Below, piece by piece: positions 11,724-22,025 of a stretch of DNA of 51,304 bases (position 1 is the first letter of the stretch; every line of letters begins with the position of its first letter). The stretch lies in contig CAJXFW010000003.1 in assembly GCA_913053655.1 (NCBI GenBank), forward strand, positions 1-51,304, in the 5' to 3' direction. The DNA comes from an uncultured Thiogranum sp. Lineage in GTDB: Bacteria > Pseudomonadota > Gammaproteobacteria > DSM-19610. The position numbers and the translations under genes were made by a program. The notes beneath the pieces are model-generated. The model searched no databases. It was given only the letters and a program-made list of their open reading frames with translations, and was not told the origin of the DNA.

Positions 11724-12143
11724 CTAGTACGCCCTGATTTCGAAATCGTGGGTGATGGTCGCGGTTTTCCCCAGCATGATCGACGCAGAACAGTACTTCT
11801 GTGCCGAAAGTTCGATGGCGCGCGCTACCTGTTTTTCGCTCAATTCCTTACCCGTAACAATGAAATGCAGGTGAATTTCAGTAAAGATTTTCGGATCCTG
11901 GTCAGAGCGCCCGGCCTCAATCTCGGCCACACAGTCTGTTACAGACTGACGGGACTTTTTCAGGATACCCACCACGTCGAACGCGGCACAGCCCCCCATC
12001 CCCAGCAACAGCATCTCCATCGGTCGAACGCCAAGATTCCGTCCACCGTGCTCCGGCGGACCGTCCATAACGACCGCGTGGCCACTGCCGGACTCACCCA
12101 GAAACGTTGCATCCTGGACCCATTTGATACGCGCTTTCATCAA
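11724..12143 (-). CDS. OsmC-family peroxiredoxin-like protein
   Basis: 139 aa, [25 protein letters not shown] motif. Confidence 0.88.
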   Translation of the reverse strand: MMKARIKWVQDATFLGESGSGHAVVMDGPPEHGGRNLGVRPMEMLLLGMGGCAAFDVVGILKKSRQSVTDCVAEIEAGRSDQDPKIFTEIHLHFIVTGKELSEKQVARAIELSAQKYCSASIMLGKTATITHDFEIRAY

Positions 12144-12274
12144 CTTCCCCGCTTAACCGACCTAGTAGTGAGATCCCTGTCACAGATTACGCTGGCCCGT
12201 TGCTTGCATCCGCTAATGAAACACGCCAATCAAACGCTATATCAAGGGACAAGAACCCGCGAAGGTACATTCTG

Positions 12275-12925
12275 ATGATGCCGAATACAATACCTGTTCA
12301 ACCACAACCCGTCGGTGATTCGACGGTTGACGATTTTCTGGAACACTGCCACCGGCGGCGCTACCCGGCCAAGAGCGTCATAATCTACGCCGGCGACCAG
12401 TCCGATGTCCTGTACTACATCGTCGAAGGTTCGGTAACGGTGTTGATCGAGGACGAAGATGGCCACGAAATCGTACTGGCCTACCTCAATCCCGGTGATT
12501 TTTTTGGTGAAATGGGACTGTTTGGCGAAGACAGCAACCGCAGCGCCTGGATCCGTACCAGGACCCAGTGTGAACTGGCGGAGATCAGCTACAGCCGCTA
12601 CCGTCAGCTGGCCGAGGAAGATGCCGGTATTCTGTTTGCACTGGCAGGACAGATGGCCACGCGCCTGCGTCACACCAGCCGCAAGGTCAGCGATCTGGCA
12701 TTCCTTGACGTCACTGGACGGGTCGCACGTACCCTGCTCGATCTGTGCAAACAACCGGACGCTATGACGCACCCGGACGGCATGCAGATCAAAATCACCC
12801 GCCAGGAAATCGGCCGTATCGTCGGTTGCTCACGCGAGATGGTCGGACGCGTGCTGAAATCGCTCGAGGAACAGGGACTGATCACGGCCCGCGGCAAAAC
12901 CATGGTGGTATTCGGGGCTCGCTAA
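12275..12925 (+). CDS. crp: Crp/Vfr-type cyclic AMP receptor transcription factor
   Basis: cNMP domain ([15 protein letters not shown]), [32 protein letters not shown]. Confidence 0.92.
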   Translation: MMPNTIPVQPQPVGDSTVDDFLEHCHRRRYPAKSVIIYAGDQSDVLYYIVEGSVTVLIEDEDGHEIVLAYLNPGDFFGEMGLFGEDSNRSAWIRTRTQCELAEISYSRYRQLAEEDAGILFALAGQMATRLRHTSRKVSDLAFLDVTGRVARTLLDLCKQPDAMTHPDGMQIKITRQEIGRIVGCSREMVGRVLKSLEEQGLITARGKTMVVFGAR

Positions 12926-12926
12926 C

Positions 12927-13111
12927 GTAGGAGCGCCGGCCTTCGGCGCGATGGTTGTGCGGAACCCTTCGCGGTCAGGGGACCGCTCCTACAGGATTAG
13001 ATAAACTTCATCCCTCGGGGTGACAACAAAACACACCATCACCAGTGTAGGAGCGGTCTCCTGACCGCGACAGCAGGCCCCAACCATCGCGCCGAAGGCC
13101 GGCGCTCCTAC
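12927..13111. repeat. Two REP/BIME-like palindromic repeats in opposite orientation
   Basis: Units at 12927-12992 and 13047-13111, same family as 10020-10166, between the convergent 3' ends of crp and trpC. Confidence 0.85.
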
Positions 13112-13115
13112 GGAA

Positions 13116-13916
13116 TCAGCTTTGAAACAACTCCGCCAGTTTTTCACCTGGCTCATCGGCTTTCATGAACGCCTCGCCTACCAGGAAGGTATGTACGCCG
13201 TTACGGCGCATCGCATCCACATCATCCCGCGTATGAATTCCGCTTTCCGTTACCAGCAGGCGATCTTCGGGAAAGTCTTTCATCAATTCAAACGTTGTCT
13301 CGAGTGAAGTCTCGAACGTTCTCAGGTTACGGTTATTGACGCCGATCAGAGCCGCAGGTATCGCCAGTGCACGTTCCATTTCCTGTGCATCGTGCACTTC
13401 AACCAGCGCATCCATCTGCAAGTGGCCGGCAAGCTGCAACAGTTCAAGCAACATGGCGTCATCCAGCGCCGCCACTATCAACAGGATACAGTCCGCGCCC
13501 AGTACCCGGGCTTCGTAAACCTGGTAGGGATCGATCACGAAATCCTTGCGTAATACCGGCAGGCTACAGGCGGCACGTGCCCGCTGCAGGTATTCGTCAG
13601 CGCCCTGGAAATAATCCACATCGGTCAGTACCGACAGGCAGGCAGCGCCGCCGCGCTCATAATCGGCGGCTATAGCGGCTGGCTCGAACTGTTCGCGGAG
13701 CACGCCCCTGCTCGGCGAGGCCTTCTTTATTTCCGCAATAACCGCGGCACCACCGCTGTCCACCTTCTTTTGCAGCGCACTGGTAAATCCGCGCACTTTC
13801 CCCGCTTCCTCGACGCGCCGGCTGAGTTCCTGCTGCGTAATTTTCCCGCAACGCTCGGCGACCTCCTCAGCCTTGCGCTGCAGGATCCTCTTCAAAATAT
13901 CCGGTGTATCTGACAT
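13116..13916 (-). CDS. trpC: Indole-3-glycerol phosphate synthase
   Basis: [41 protein letters not shown]. Confidence 0.96.
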   Translation of the reverse strand: MSDTPDILKRILQRKAEEVAERCGKITQQELSRRVEEAGKVRGFTSALQKKVDSGGAAVIAEIKKASPSRGVLREQFEPAAIAADYERGGAACLSVLTDVDYFQGADEYLQRARAACSLPVLRKDFVIDPYQVYEARVLGADCILLIVAALDDAMLLELLQLAGHLQMDALVEVHDAQEMERALAIPAALIGVNNRNLRTFETSLETTFELMKDFPEDRLLVTESGIHTRDDVDAMRRNGVHTFLVGEAFMKADEPGEKLAELFQS

Positions 13917-14933
13917 CTAGAACCCGCTACTGACTTCGATCAGGCGGGCGAATTTATCCTTTGCAGCACCGGAAGCGATGGCCTCCCCCGCAACCCGGAT
14001 ACCCGCCTCCAGACTGTCTGCGATACCCGACACATAAATGGCCGCACCTGCATTCAGCTGCACAATGTCGCGCGCCGGACCCTCCTCATTCTCAAAAACC
14101 CGATTAATCAAATCCAGGCTTTGCCTCGCACCATCGACAGCCAGGCTTTCAACGCTGCCGGTTTCCATACCAAACTCCTGTGGCGAGATCCGGTAACAAC
14201 TCACCTTGCCATTGCTAAGTTCCGCAACCTGCGTTGGCCCGCCAATACTGATCTCATCCAGTCCGTCGTCCGCATGCACCACCAGCACATGACGGCTGCC
14301 GAGCCTGCCCAGTACCTGCGCCAGCGGTTCCAGCCACTCGGTACCGAATACGCCGAGTACCTGGTTAGGTGCGGCGGCTGGATTGGTCAGCGGTCCGAGC
14401 AAATTGAACAGCGTACGGACACCCATCTCCTTGCGTGGACCAATTGCATGTTTCATAGCACTGTGGTGTTTGGGCGCAAACAGGAACCCTATGCCGATTT
14501 TCTCCACGCACTCCGCCACCTGCTCCGCATCCAGGTCAAGATTGACACCCGCCGCTTCCAGTACATCGGCACTGCCACAGCTCGACGAAACAGAGCGGTT
14601 GCCGTGCTTGGCGACCTGTGCTCCCGCTGCCGCAGTAACCAGCGCACTGGCAGTAGAAATATTAAAGGTCGACGCACCATCACCACCCGTACCACAGGTA
14701 TCGACGAGATTTGCGCCACTAACCGGAACGCGGGTCGCCAGCTCACGCATAACCTGGGCTGCACCCGCAATTTCATCTACGGTCTCTCCCTTCATGCGCA
14801 AGCCGATCAGAAAGCCGCCGATCTGGGCCGGTGTTGCCTGACCCGTCATGATCAGCCGCATAACTGCGATCATGTCATCGGCGGACAAATCCTGTTTTTC
14901 CGTTATGCTGCGAATCGCAGCCTGCATATCCAC
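13917..14933 (-). CDS. trpD: Anthranilate phosphoribosyltransferase
   Basis: [39 protein letters not shown]. Confidence 0.96.
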   Translation of the reverse strand: MDMQAAIRSITEKQDLSADDMIAVMRLIMTGQATPAQIGGFLIGLRMKGETVDEIAGAAQVMRELATRVPVSGANLVDTCGTGGDGASTFNISTASALVTAAAGAQVAKHGNRSVSSSCGSADVLEAAGVNLDLDAEQVAECVEKIGIGFLFAPKHHSAMKHAIGPRKEMGVRTLFNLLGPLTNPAAAPNQVLGVFGTEWLEPLAQVLGRLGSRHVLVVHADDGLDEISIGGPTQVAELSNGKVSCYRISPQEFGMETGSVESLAVDGARQSLDLINRVFENEEGPARDIVQLNAGAAIYVSGIADSLEAGIRVAGEAIASGAAKDKFARLIEVSSGF

Positions 14934-14936
14934 AGC

Positions 14937-15515
<579 letters not shown>

Positions 15516-15530
15516 TATACAACCATCCAA

Positions 15531-15544
15531 TTGATATATATCAT
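15531..15544. promoter_or_regulatory. FNR/ANR-box-like palindrome TTGATATATATCAT
   Basis: TTGAT-N4-ATCAT, 9/10 to TTGAT-N4-ATCAA, just upstream of trpG. Confidence 0.35.
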
Positions 15545-15648
15545 AAATTTCCCCCGTAGCGGGCTAGCGCTGACACCTGCCCCGCTTCCTGGCAATTTTC
15601 CACAAAATCGATGCTGAGTGATAGTGGTAAAAAGACAGGCAACTCTTG

Positions 15649-17136
15649 TTACGCGTCCTGTCTGGCCGAAAGTGGCAACGCGCCAATCGACTGGTGCGGG
15701 TCAGCCAGTGCGCCGGTAAGCATGGCCCGGTAGTCTTCAGCAAGACGTGCCATCCTCGGCTGTTTGAACAGGTCAGTGCAATATTCCCAGAACCCGGACA
15801 GATTGCCGTCCTTTATGTTGATACACAGAGACAGGTCGAACTTGCTGGTACCGTTCGATATCTTGATCGGCGTGACTTTAGCACCATGGATATGAAGCAC
15901 TTTTTCCGGCGTATTCTGTAATATAAACGCAACCTGGAACAGTGGTGTGCGAGAACGATCCTGATCCGGGTGCAACTCGGCAACAAGTTCTTCGAAGGGC
16001 ATATCCTGGTACATGTAGGCGTCCAGGGCGATTTTCTTCACGCGCTGTACAAGTTCCATAAACCCGGGATTCCCGGACAAATCCATTCGCAGCACGTTCG
16101 TATTAGTAACATATCCGATCAAAGGCTCCAGCTCCGGAAGCGTACGATTGGCAATAGGCGAACCTACCGAAATATCAGGTACCCCCGTATACCGATGCAA
16201 CAACGTATAGAGCACAGCTATCAGCAACATGAACAGGGTAATGCCATGCTCCCGGCAAAATCCGTGAACGGCTTCCGAGAGCCCGGGACCGAGATCAAAC
16301 TGCAACTTGCTTCCGCGGTCGCTTTGTATGGCCGGTCGGGGGAAATCTGACGGCAAGTCCAGCGGATCCAGGGAGCCGGACAGCTGTTCGCACCAGTAGC
16401 GTAACAGAGTCGTTCGCCGCTGACCGGAAAACAATGTGCGCTGATAGCGCGCAAAATCGCCGTACTGAAAAGGCAAATCAGCAAGCTCCGGTACCCGACC
16501 ACAACTGAAAGCCTCATAGCAGCGTGTCAGCTCATCGCGGAACACGCGACACGACCAGCCATCCGAAGCTATATGGTGGAGTACAATCAACAATACATGG
16601 TAGTTTTCCGCAAGCTTGACCAGCACTGATCTGAGAAACGGACCCGCCGACAAGTTAAAAGGGATCCCCGCCTCCTCTGATATCTTCCCGATGGCAAGTT
16701 TTTCCCTGTCCTGTCGGGGGCTGGATCCGAGATCCACGAAAGTGGTGGGCACTGCTGCAGACGTATTCCCGTCCTGTATCAATGCACCACCGGATTTTCT
16801 GATACGCATCCTGAGGACCTGATGGCGATCAAGGATTGACTGCAGTGCTGAATCCAGAGCGGGCAGATTGAGCGGCCCGTCTATGTACCAGGCCCGATAT
16901 ACATTGTATTGCGCACTGCCGGGTCGTAGTTGATCCAGAAACCACAGGCGCTGCTGATTATACGATAAAGGTGCCGGCAACCCCGAGGCATCCACTGCCG
17001 GCATACTGTCATCTGTTGACAGGATTCTACCCTTAAGCTGTCTCTTGAGCAGCTGCTGCTTAACCGGCGAAAGTTGCTTCAGCTTGTTCGCGAGAAGCAT
17101 CCGCAAATCGGATTCTGATCTGTGCCCTTTAACCAT
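15649..17136 (-). CDS. Stand-alone NRPS condensation-domain protein
   Basis: LSYNQQRLWFLDQL, HHIASDGWS (HHxxxDG), N-terminal NRPS-linker-like LKQLSPVKQQLLKRQLKGR. Confidence 0.88.
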   Translation of the reverse strand: MVKGHRSESDLRMLLANKLKQLSPVKQQLLKRQLKGRILSTDDSMPAVDASGLPAPLSYNQQRLWFLDQLRPGSAQYNVYRAWYIDGPLNLPALDSALQSILDRHQVLRMRIRKSGGALIQDGNTSAAVPTTFVDLGSSPRQDREKLAIGKISEEAGIPFNLSAGPFLRSVLVKLAENYHVLLIVLHHIASDGWSCRVFRDELTRCYEAFSCGRVPELADLPFQYGDFARYQRTLFSGQRRTTLLRYWCEQLSGSLDPLDLPSDFPRPAIQSDRGSKLQFDLGPGLSEAVHGFCREHGITLFMLLIAVLYTLLHRYTGVPDISVGSPIANRTLPELEPLIGYVTNTNVLRMDLSGNPGFMELVQRVKKIALDAYMYQDMPFEELVAELHPDQDRSRTPLFQVAFILQNTPEKVLHIHGAKVTPIKISNGTSKFDLSLCINIKDGNLSGFWEYCTDLFKQPRMARLAEDYRAMLTGALADPHQSIGALPLSARQDA

Positions 17137-17179
17137 TCTCTTGCCTGACGGTACCTTGCATCCCCGCGACGGCCGGCCC

Positions 17180-18916
17180 TTAAAACTCAGACATGTATTT
17201 TTCGTAAGGATCTACTTTTACGTTGATACAGGTTAGCTTGTCAGATTTCAATGCACGCTCCATGGCCGGACGAAGCTGTCCAGGGTATTCAACATACTCC
17301 CCGTGGGCGCCAAATGCTTCGGCAATCTTTTCATACCGGATTCCAGGCCCAAACATCGTTACGCGCTCATGTCCTTCCGGGTAAAGCTCGCGTTGTTTAC
17401 GACCACCCGAGAGGCCCTCATTGTTAACAATCACGACGATCAGTTTCACTGCGCAACGAATCGCCGTCTCCAGTTCCATTCCGGAAATACCAAAAGCCAT
17501 GTCGCCGCTTATGACCACTACAGGCCGTGACGGATCACCAAGCCCGGCACCAATACCGAACGGGATGCCCACCCCCATGCACCCGTTCGTACCCGCTGTA
17601 AATCTTGAAAACGGCGTCTGTCCGGGAATGACATTCTGAACAGCCATCATACTAATGTTCCCGTCTGCGACCAGGATCGTGTTCGCCGGCAATGACTCTC
17701 TCAGCTCTTCCATCAAACGATAGCTGGACATTGGAAGCCGGTTGGATACGCAACGTTCTTCCACCATGACCCTGTGCCTCTCACCAGCCGCTTCCAGGGT
17801 TTTATGCCAGAGTCCTCGAACAGTGAGCAGTTTCTGTTCCGGACGCCCATTAAGGGCTGCCTTCAATCCGGTGGTGAAATCTCCGGCGTCAGCAACAATG
17901 CCAAGGCAGACCTTTTTGTTCTTTACAACCTCTTCAGGATCAGTATCCACCTGGATAACTTTTGCGTTCGGATTAATCTGGCTTCCGAAGCGGAACGTCC
18001 AGTTGAGCCGTGCACCCAGCACAACAACGACATCCGCCGTCGCCTGCAACTGATGTTTGGCACGATTGAAGCAGAGCGGATGCTCATCAGAGAGTATACC
18101 TCGACCCATTGGAGAACTGATGAAGGCGATGTGCTGCTGCTCCAGTAATCCTGAAAGGTCATCAGGTATCAGACCCCATCGCGTCCCTCGTCCGAGGATA
18201 AATGCCGGCTGCCGCGCATTGCGCAGCAGTGCAGCCACCTGGTTGATCTCACCCTGGTTTATGATGACTTTATCCCTTTGACTGACCGTCGGCTCAACAG
18301 AGCCGCACGTGTATAACATGCGCAAAACACACTCTGGAACATCCAGGTATACCGGACCAGGGCGGCCGGTGACAGCCACATCAAATGCCTTGTTGATAAG
18401 GCACGAAATGTCGTCGGTATTATCAATATACCGGGTCCATTTAGTAATCGATTTATATAGTTCCGTTGCGTCAAGCTGCTGAAAGCCCTGCTGCCCCCCG
18501 GTGTCTCCTGTACGGTAACCACCAAGCACAATGACCGGCCAGGCATTGTCTCTTGCGACCAGCAATCCGGTAGCCACATTGGTAACAGCCGGACCAGCTG
18601 AAACGACCACAACGGCGTTTAGCCTGCCAACCGTGTAGTTGTGGGCAATAGCCATCAGTACGGCAGCCTGTTGGTGGCGGGTCCCGATGACACGGATACC
18701 CGCGCCAACAGCCGCTGCCAGCAGCTCCTGCACGGGGATACCGGAAACAGCGTAAATGTGTGTAACTCCATTGGCCAGGAGTGCCTGGACCACCAGCTGG
18801 TTTCCGCTCCTTCTTGTGCGACTGGCGATTAAATCCAGCAGCGCTCTTTTCTCCGGCGACAGGTTCTTTAGTCGATCACCGAGCCTGACTGGTTGAGGAG
18901 AAGGCCTGTCAGACAT
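17180..18916 (-). CDS. Thiamine-diphosphate-dependent enzyme (acetolactate synthase/oxalyl-CoA decarboxylase superfamily) with N-terminal NRPS-linker-like extension
   Basis: ThDP motif GDMAFGISGMELETAIRCAVKLIVVIVNN; N-terminal PYR domain with RHQQAA where the family usually has RHEQ.A. Confidence 0.85.
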   Translation of the reverse strand: MSDRPSPQPVRLGDRLKNLSPEKRALLDLIASRTRRSGNQLVVQALLANGVTHIYAVSGIPVQELLAAAVGAGIRVIGTRHQQAAVLMAIAHNYTVGRLNAVVVVSAGPAVTNVATGLLVARDNAWPVIVLGGYRTGDTGGQQGFQQLDATELYKSITKWTRYIDNTDDISCLINKAFDVAVTGRPGPVYLDVPECVLRMLYTCGSVEPTVSQRDKVIINQGEINQVAALLRNARQPAFILGRGTRWGLIPDDLSGLLEQQHIAFISSPMGRGILSDEHPLCFNRAKHQLQATADVVVVLGARLNWTFRFGSQINPNAKVIQVDTDPEEVVKNKKVCLGIVADAGDFTTGLKAALNGRPEQKLLTVRGLWHKTLEAAGERHRVMVEERCVSNRLPMSSYRLMEELRESLPANTILVADGNISMMAVQNVIPGQTPFSRFTAGTNGCMGVGIPFGIGAGLGDPSRPVVVISGDMAFGISGMELETAIRCAVKLIVVIVNNEGLSGGRKQRELYPEGHERVTMFGPGIRYEKIAEAFGAHGEYVEYPGQLRPAMERALKSDKLTCINVKVDPYEKYMSEF

Positions 18917-18925
18917 TAAATCAGT

Positions 18926-19804
18926 TCATTCCTGGTCATCTTCAGGCCCTGCCTGGCCGGTCGGTAACACAAGGCCGCCATGATTTTCGTTTAACAGGCG
19001 GGTGCAACTCTCAACACCTATGTTTCCAGGCCGGGTTACCGGTAACCGACCATCATCTTTTTTGAGCGCTGACATTGCTGCGTTGACCGCATCGTGTGCC
19101 GCAAACAGGCAGGGCGTACTGTAATTAACAAGCGACACCCCGGTGCCGGCTAACTGGCTCAGAGTTGCGGGCGGGGATTTTCCGCCGGCTATCTGGTTGA
19201 ATACCAGGGGACAGTCTATTTCCTTGCGCAAATCCCGCAGCAACTCCAGATCCCGTACACCCTCCACAAGCACAGCGTCCGCGCCTGCCTCAGAAAACCT
19301 GCGTGCACGAACCATAGCCTCATCGGGATCAGTAGCGTCGGTGCGCGCTACTACGAACAGATCTTTACGCGCATCCAGCACCCGCTGCAGCTTATCAACA
19401 AAGCTATCCAGACCCATAATCTGTTTGCCGTCCAGGTGACCACATTTACGCGGACGCTGCTGGTCTTCGAGTACCACCCCGGAGGCGCCAAGCGCTTCCA
19501 GCTGCCGGACCACATGGCAGGCAACTTCAACATCCGCGTAACCGTCATCAATATCGACGACAATATGGTGCGACGGCAGGACTATCCTGACGCGCTGCAC
19601 TAACGCCACAATATCAGGCCAGGCTATGTACCCTGCATCGGGAAGTCCATAGTAGCTTGCAGCAAAGCTGAAGCCACTGATAAAGATTCCATCAAAATGC
19701 CGGCCCGCGACCGACGCCGAAAACACATCATAGACGCCTATCAGAGGCACAATATCGCGCCGTAGAATATCAGCTCGTAAACGATTTCCGGGGCTTGACG
19801 TCAT
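18926..19804 (-). CDS. Isocitrate lyase/PEP mutase superfamily enzyme (methylisocitrate-lyase-like)
   Basis: VVDIDDGYAD, VVLEDQQRPRKCGHLDGKQ (KCGH lyase motif rather than the PEP mutase EDKxxxxxNS). Confidence 0.85.
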   Translation of the reverse strand: MTSSPGNRLRADILRRDIVPLIGVYDVFSASVAGRHFDGIFISGFSFAASYYGLPDAGYIAWPDIVALVQRVRIVLPSHHIVVDIDDGYADVEVACHVVRQLEALGASGVVLEDQQRPRKCGHLDGKQIMGLDSFVDKLQRVLDARKDLFVVARTDATDPDEAMVRARRFSEAGADAVLVEGVRDLELLRDLRKEIDCPLVFNQIAGGKSPPATLSQLAGTGVSLVNYSTPCLFAAHDAVNAAMSALKKDDGRLPVTRPGNIGVESCTRLLNENHGGLVLPTGQAGPEDDQE

Positions 19805-19809
19805 AAACC

Positions 19810-21741
19810 TTAATCCTTATCAGCTTCGTTGCTATCCTGACCGAGCTCCTCTGCCAGGAGCTGTGCCGCTTCTTCATCAGACAGCGATTCCAGTTTCTCC
19901 AGGAGGTCCGAAATAGCGTCCGGATCAATGAAGTCTGCCGACGCCGCTATATACTCAGCCAACCCGGCAACGGTGGGTTTGTGGAAAAGCGTAACTATCG
20001 GGAGTTCCACATGCATACTGGCCTGCAACCGTCCAATTACCTGCGTGCCACGAATCGAGTCACCACCCAGGCTAAAAAAATTATCGTTGACACCAATTCT
20101 GTCCTGGCCGAGAACCATTGAGAAGACATCTGCAATCGTCTGTTCCATATCATTTCGCGGAGCCACATAGCGGCGATCAAGATGTTCACCCAGGAGTTCA
20201 GCCAATCCGATGCGCTGAAGTTTTCCTGTTGCTCCTTTGGGGATCGCATCGACAATTAATATCTGACTGGGAACCTTGAAATCCGCCAGCTGCTCAAAGG
20301 CAAAAGTGCGAATGGTCGATTCGGTCAATCCGGATTCGGGCGATATAACCACGGCAGCTGCAAGATCCTCACCGAGAGTAGGATGCGGAACCGCAAACGC
20401 CACAGCCTGGCGAACGCCGGCAAGATCCATCAGGGTCTCATCGATTTCTCTCGGTTGTATATTCTCACCACCGCGATTAATGATTTCCTTCAGACGACCC
20501 GTAATAAACAGATAGCCATCACTATCAACATGACCCTGGTCACCTGTTCTGAACCAGCCGTCGTGAAAGCTCGCCCTGTTGGCCTCGGAGTTACTTTCAT
20601 ACCCGGCTGTAACATTCCCCCCACGGATAACAATTTCGCCTGTCGTACCCTGTTCCTGCAGACTACCAGCTTCATTCATAATCGCCACTTCGGGACCTGC
20701 GGGCAGACCCACGGATCCGGCCTTGCACTCACGAGGTGGCAATGGATTGCTCGTCATCTGGTGCGTGGCTTCGGTCATTCCGTAGGCTTCTATCACGGGA
20801 CAATCAAACATTGTTCCCAGCTCTTTCATTACGCTGGGTGCCAGTGCTGCGGAAGATGACCGGATAAATCTCAGCGAAGTATCAGTAAGTCTGTGGTCTC
20901 GTGATCTTGCATCGTCCAGTATCATCTGGTGCATTGTCGGTACCGCCGAATACCAGGTCGGGCGGAATATTTTCATCCAGTCGAAGAAATTATCCGGATC
21001 AAGCCCGACTGTACATACCACACGCCCCCCGGTAGCAAGCGGTGCGATCAAACCCGCAATCAAACCGTGAATGTGGAACAGCGGCATGATATTCAGCCCA
21101 CAATCATTGCCATCAAGCCGGAGCGTGCGAACAATATTTCCGGCAGATAAAGCGATGTTGGCATGTGTCAATGGAACCTGTTTCGGCTTTGATGTTGTTC
21201 CCGACGTATGCAGCACAAGGGCGACTGAGTTCTCCTCGACTGTGAGCGCTCCACCCGGAAGATCATCGCTCTCTATAACGGGTCTACCCGGGAATTTAAA
21301 AATTCCCGCAGCCGAATCCGGAGAGCAGACAAGTTCGATGACGGTGGCTCCATAAGACGGCGCCAGATCACGCGCCGGTGTATCCAGACGGGAATCCACC
21401 AGCAACACCCTGGGACGAAGATCGGAGAAATAGAATTCCAGTTCTTTGGCTCGGTAAGCCGGGTTTAACGGCGCGGCGCGGCCGGCACTTGCAGCCGCGA
21501 GAAAAGCCACCGCCATTTCGGGTCCGTTCGGCAGCAACAGAGCGACTCGATCAGCAGGACGCACGCCGGCCGCCTTCAGCATGTGTACAGTAGAGGATAC
21601 TTGCTCCCACAAGCATTTGTAGGTGAGCGCCTGACGAGCGGGTGCCTCCAGAGCAGGCATAGCCGACAGCGCATCCGCCTGTTGCTCCAGTAGCTCTGGT
21701 AGTGTCATGAACGGAAAGAAGGAATTTTCAGCGTAGCTCAT
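19810..21741 (-). CDS. AMP-forming ligase (oxalate-CoA-ligase-like/adenylation) with C-terminal peptidyl carrier protein domain
   Basis: LHTSGTTSKPKQVPLTHAN, YGMTEATHQM, TGDQGHVDSDGYLFITGRLKEIINRGGENIQP; carrier motif NFFSLGGDSIRGTQVI. Confidence 0.9.
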   Translation of the reverse strand: MSYAENSFFPFMTLPELLEQQADALSAMPALEAPARQALTYKCLWEQVSSTVHMLKAAGVRPADRVALLLPNGPEMAVAFLAAASAGRAAPLNPAYRAKELEFYFSDLRPRVLLVDSRLDTPARDLAPSYGATVIELVCSPDSAAGIFKFPGRPVIESDDLPGGALTVEENSVALVLHTSGTTSKPKQVPLTHANIALSAGNIVRTLRLDGNDCGLNIMPLFHIHGLIAGLIAPLATGGRVVCTVGLDPDNFFDWMKIFRPTWYSAVPTMHQMILDDARSRDHRLTDTSLRFIRSSSAALAPSVMKELGTMFDCPVIEAYGMTEATHQMTSNPLPPRECKAGSVGLPAGPEVAIMNEAGSLQEQGTTGEIVIRGGNVTAGYESNSEANRASFHDGWFRTGDQGHVDSDGYLFITGRLKEIINRGGENIQPREIDETLMDLAGVRQAVAFAVPHPTLGEDLAAAVVISPESGLTESTIRTFAFEQLADFKVPSQILIVDAIPKGATGKLQRIGLAELLGEHLDRRYVAPRNDMEQTIADVFSMVLGQDRIGVNDNFFSLGGDSIRGTQVIGRLQASMHVELPIVTLFHKPTVAGLAEYIAASADFIDPDAISDLLEKLESLSDEEAAQLLAEELGQDSNEADKD

Positions 21742-21889
21742 TTGTTAACTTCCCAACTGCAACAGCACAATCCGGCCATACAGACGTTATTAGTCGTCAT
21801 GATCAGTATTTTTCTTAATGAAAATATTGAAAAACTTGCCGGACATACTGTTTGTCTAAACTTTGCAGAGGTGGAACAACTATCCATCG

Positions 21890-21903
21890 TTGATTTATAT
21901 CAT
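21890..21903. promoter_or_regulatory. FNR/ANR-box-like palindrome TTGATTTATATCAT
   Basis: TTGAT-N4-ATCAT, ~150 bp upstream of the AMP-ligase-PCP gene (- strand). Confidence 0.4.
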
Positions 21904-22025
21904 ATAAAACAGCAGTCTGCCGCCTTACGGGGAGGAACCACCATACAGGTTGCAGCTTGCATCCGGATTCCCCCTGACGCTAACGAATCCTTGACTGTTG
22001 TAGATCACATACGACATGGGAACTG

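Noticed and set aside
18926-19804. PEP mutase, i.e. a phosphonate cluster with the ThDP enzyme as phosphonopyruvate decarboxylase
   Set aside because: The motif reads EDQQRPRKCGH (lyase type) rather than EDKxxxxxNS expected for PEP mutase.
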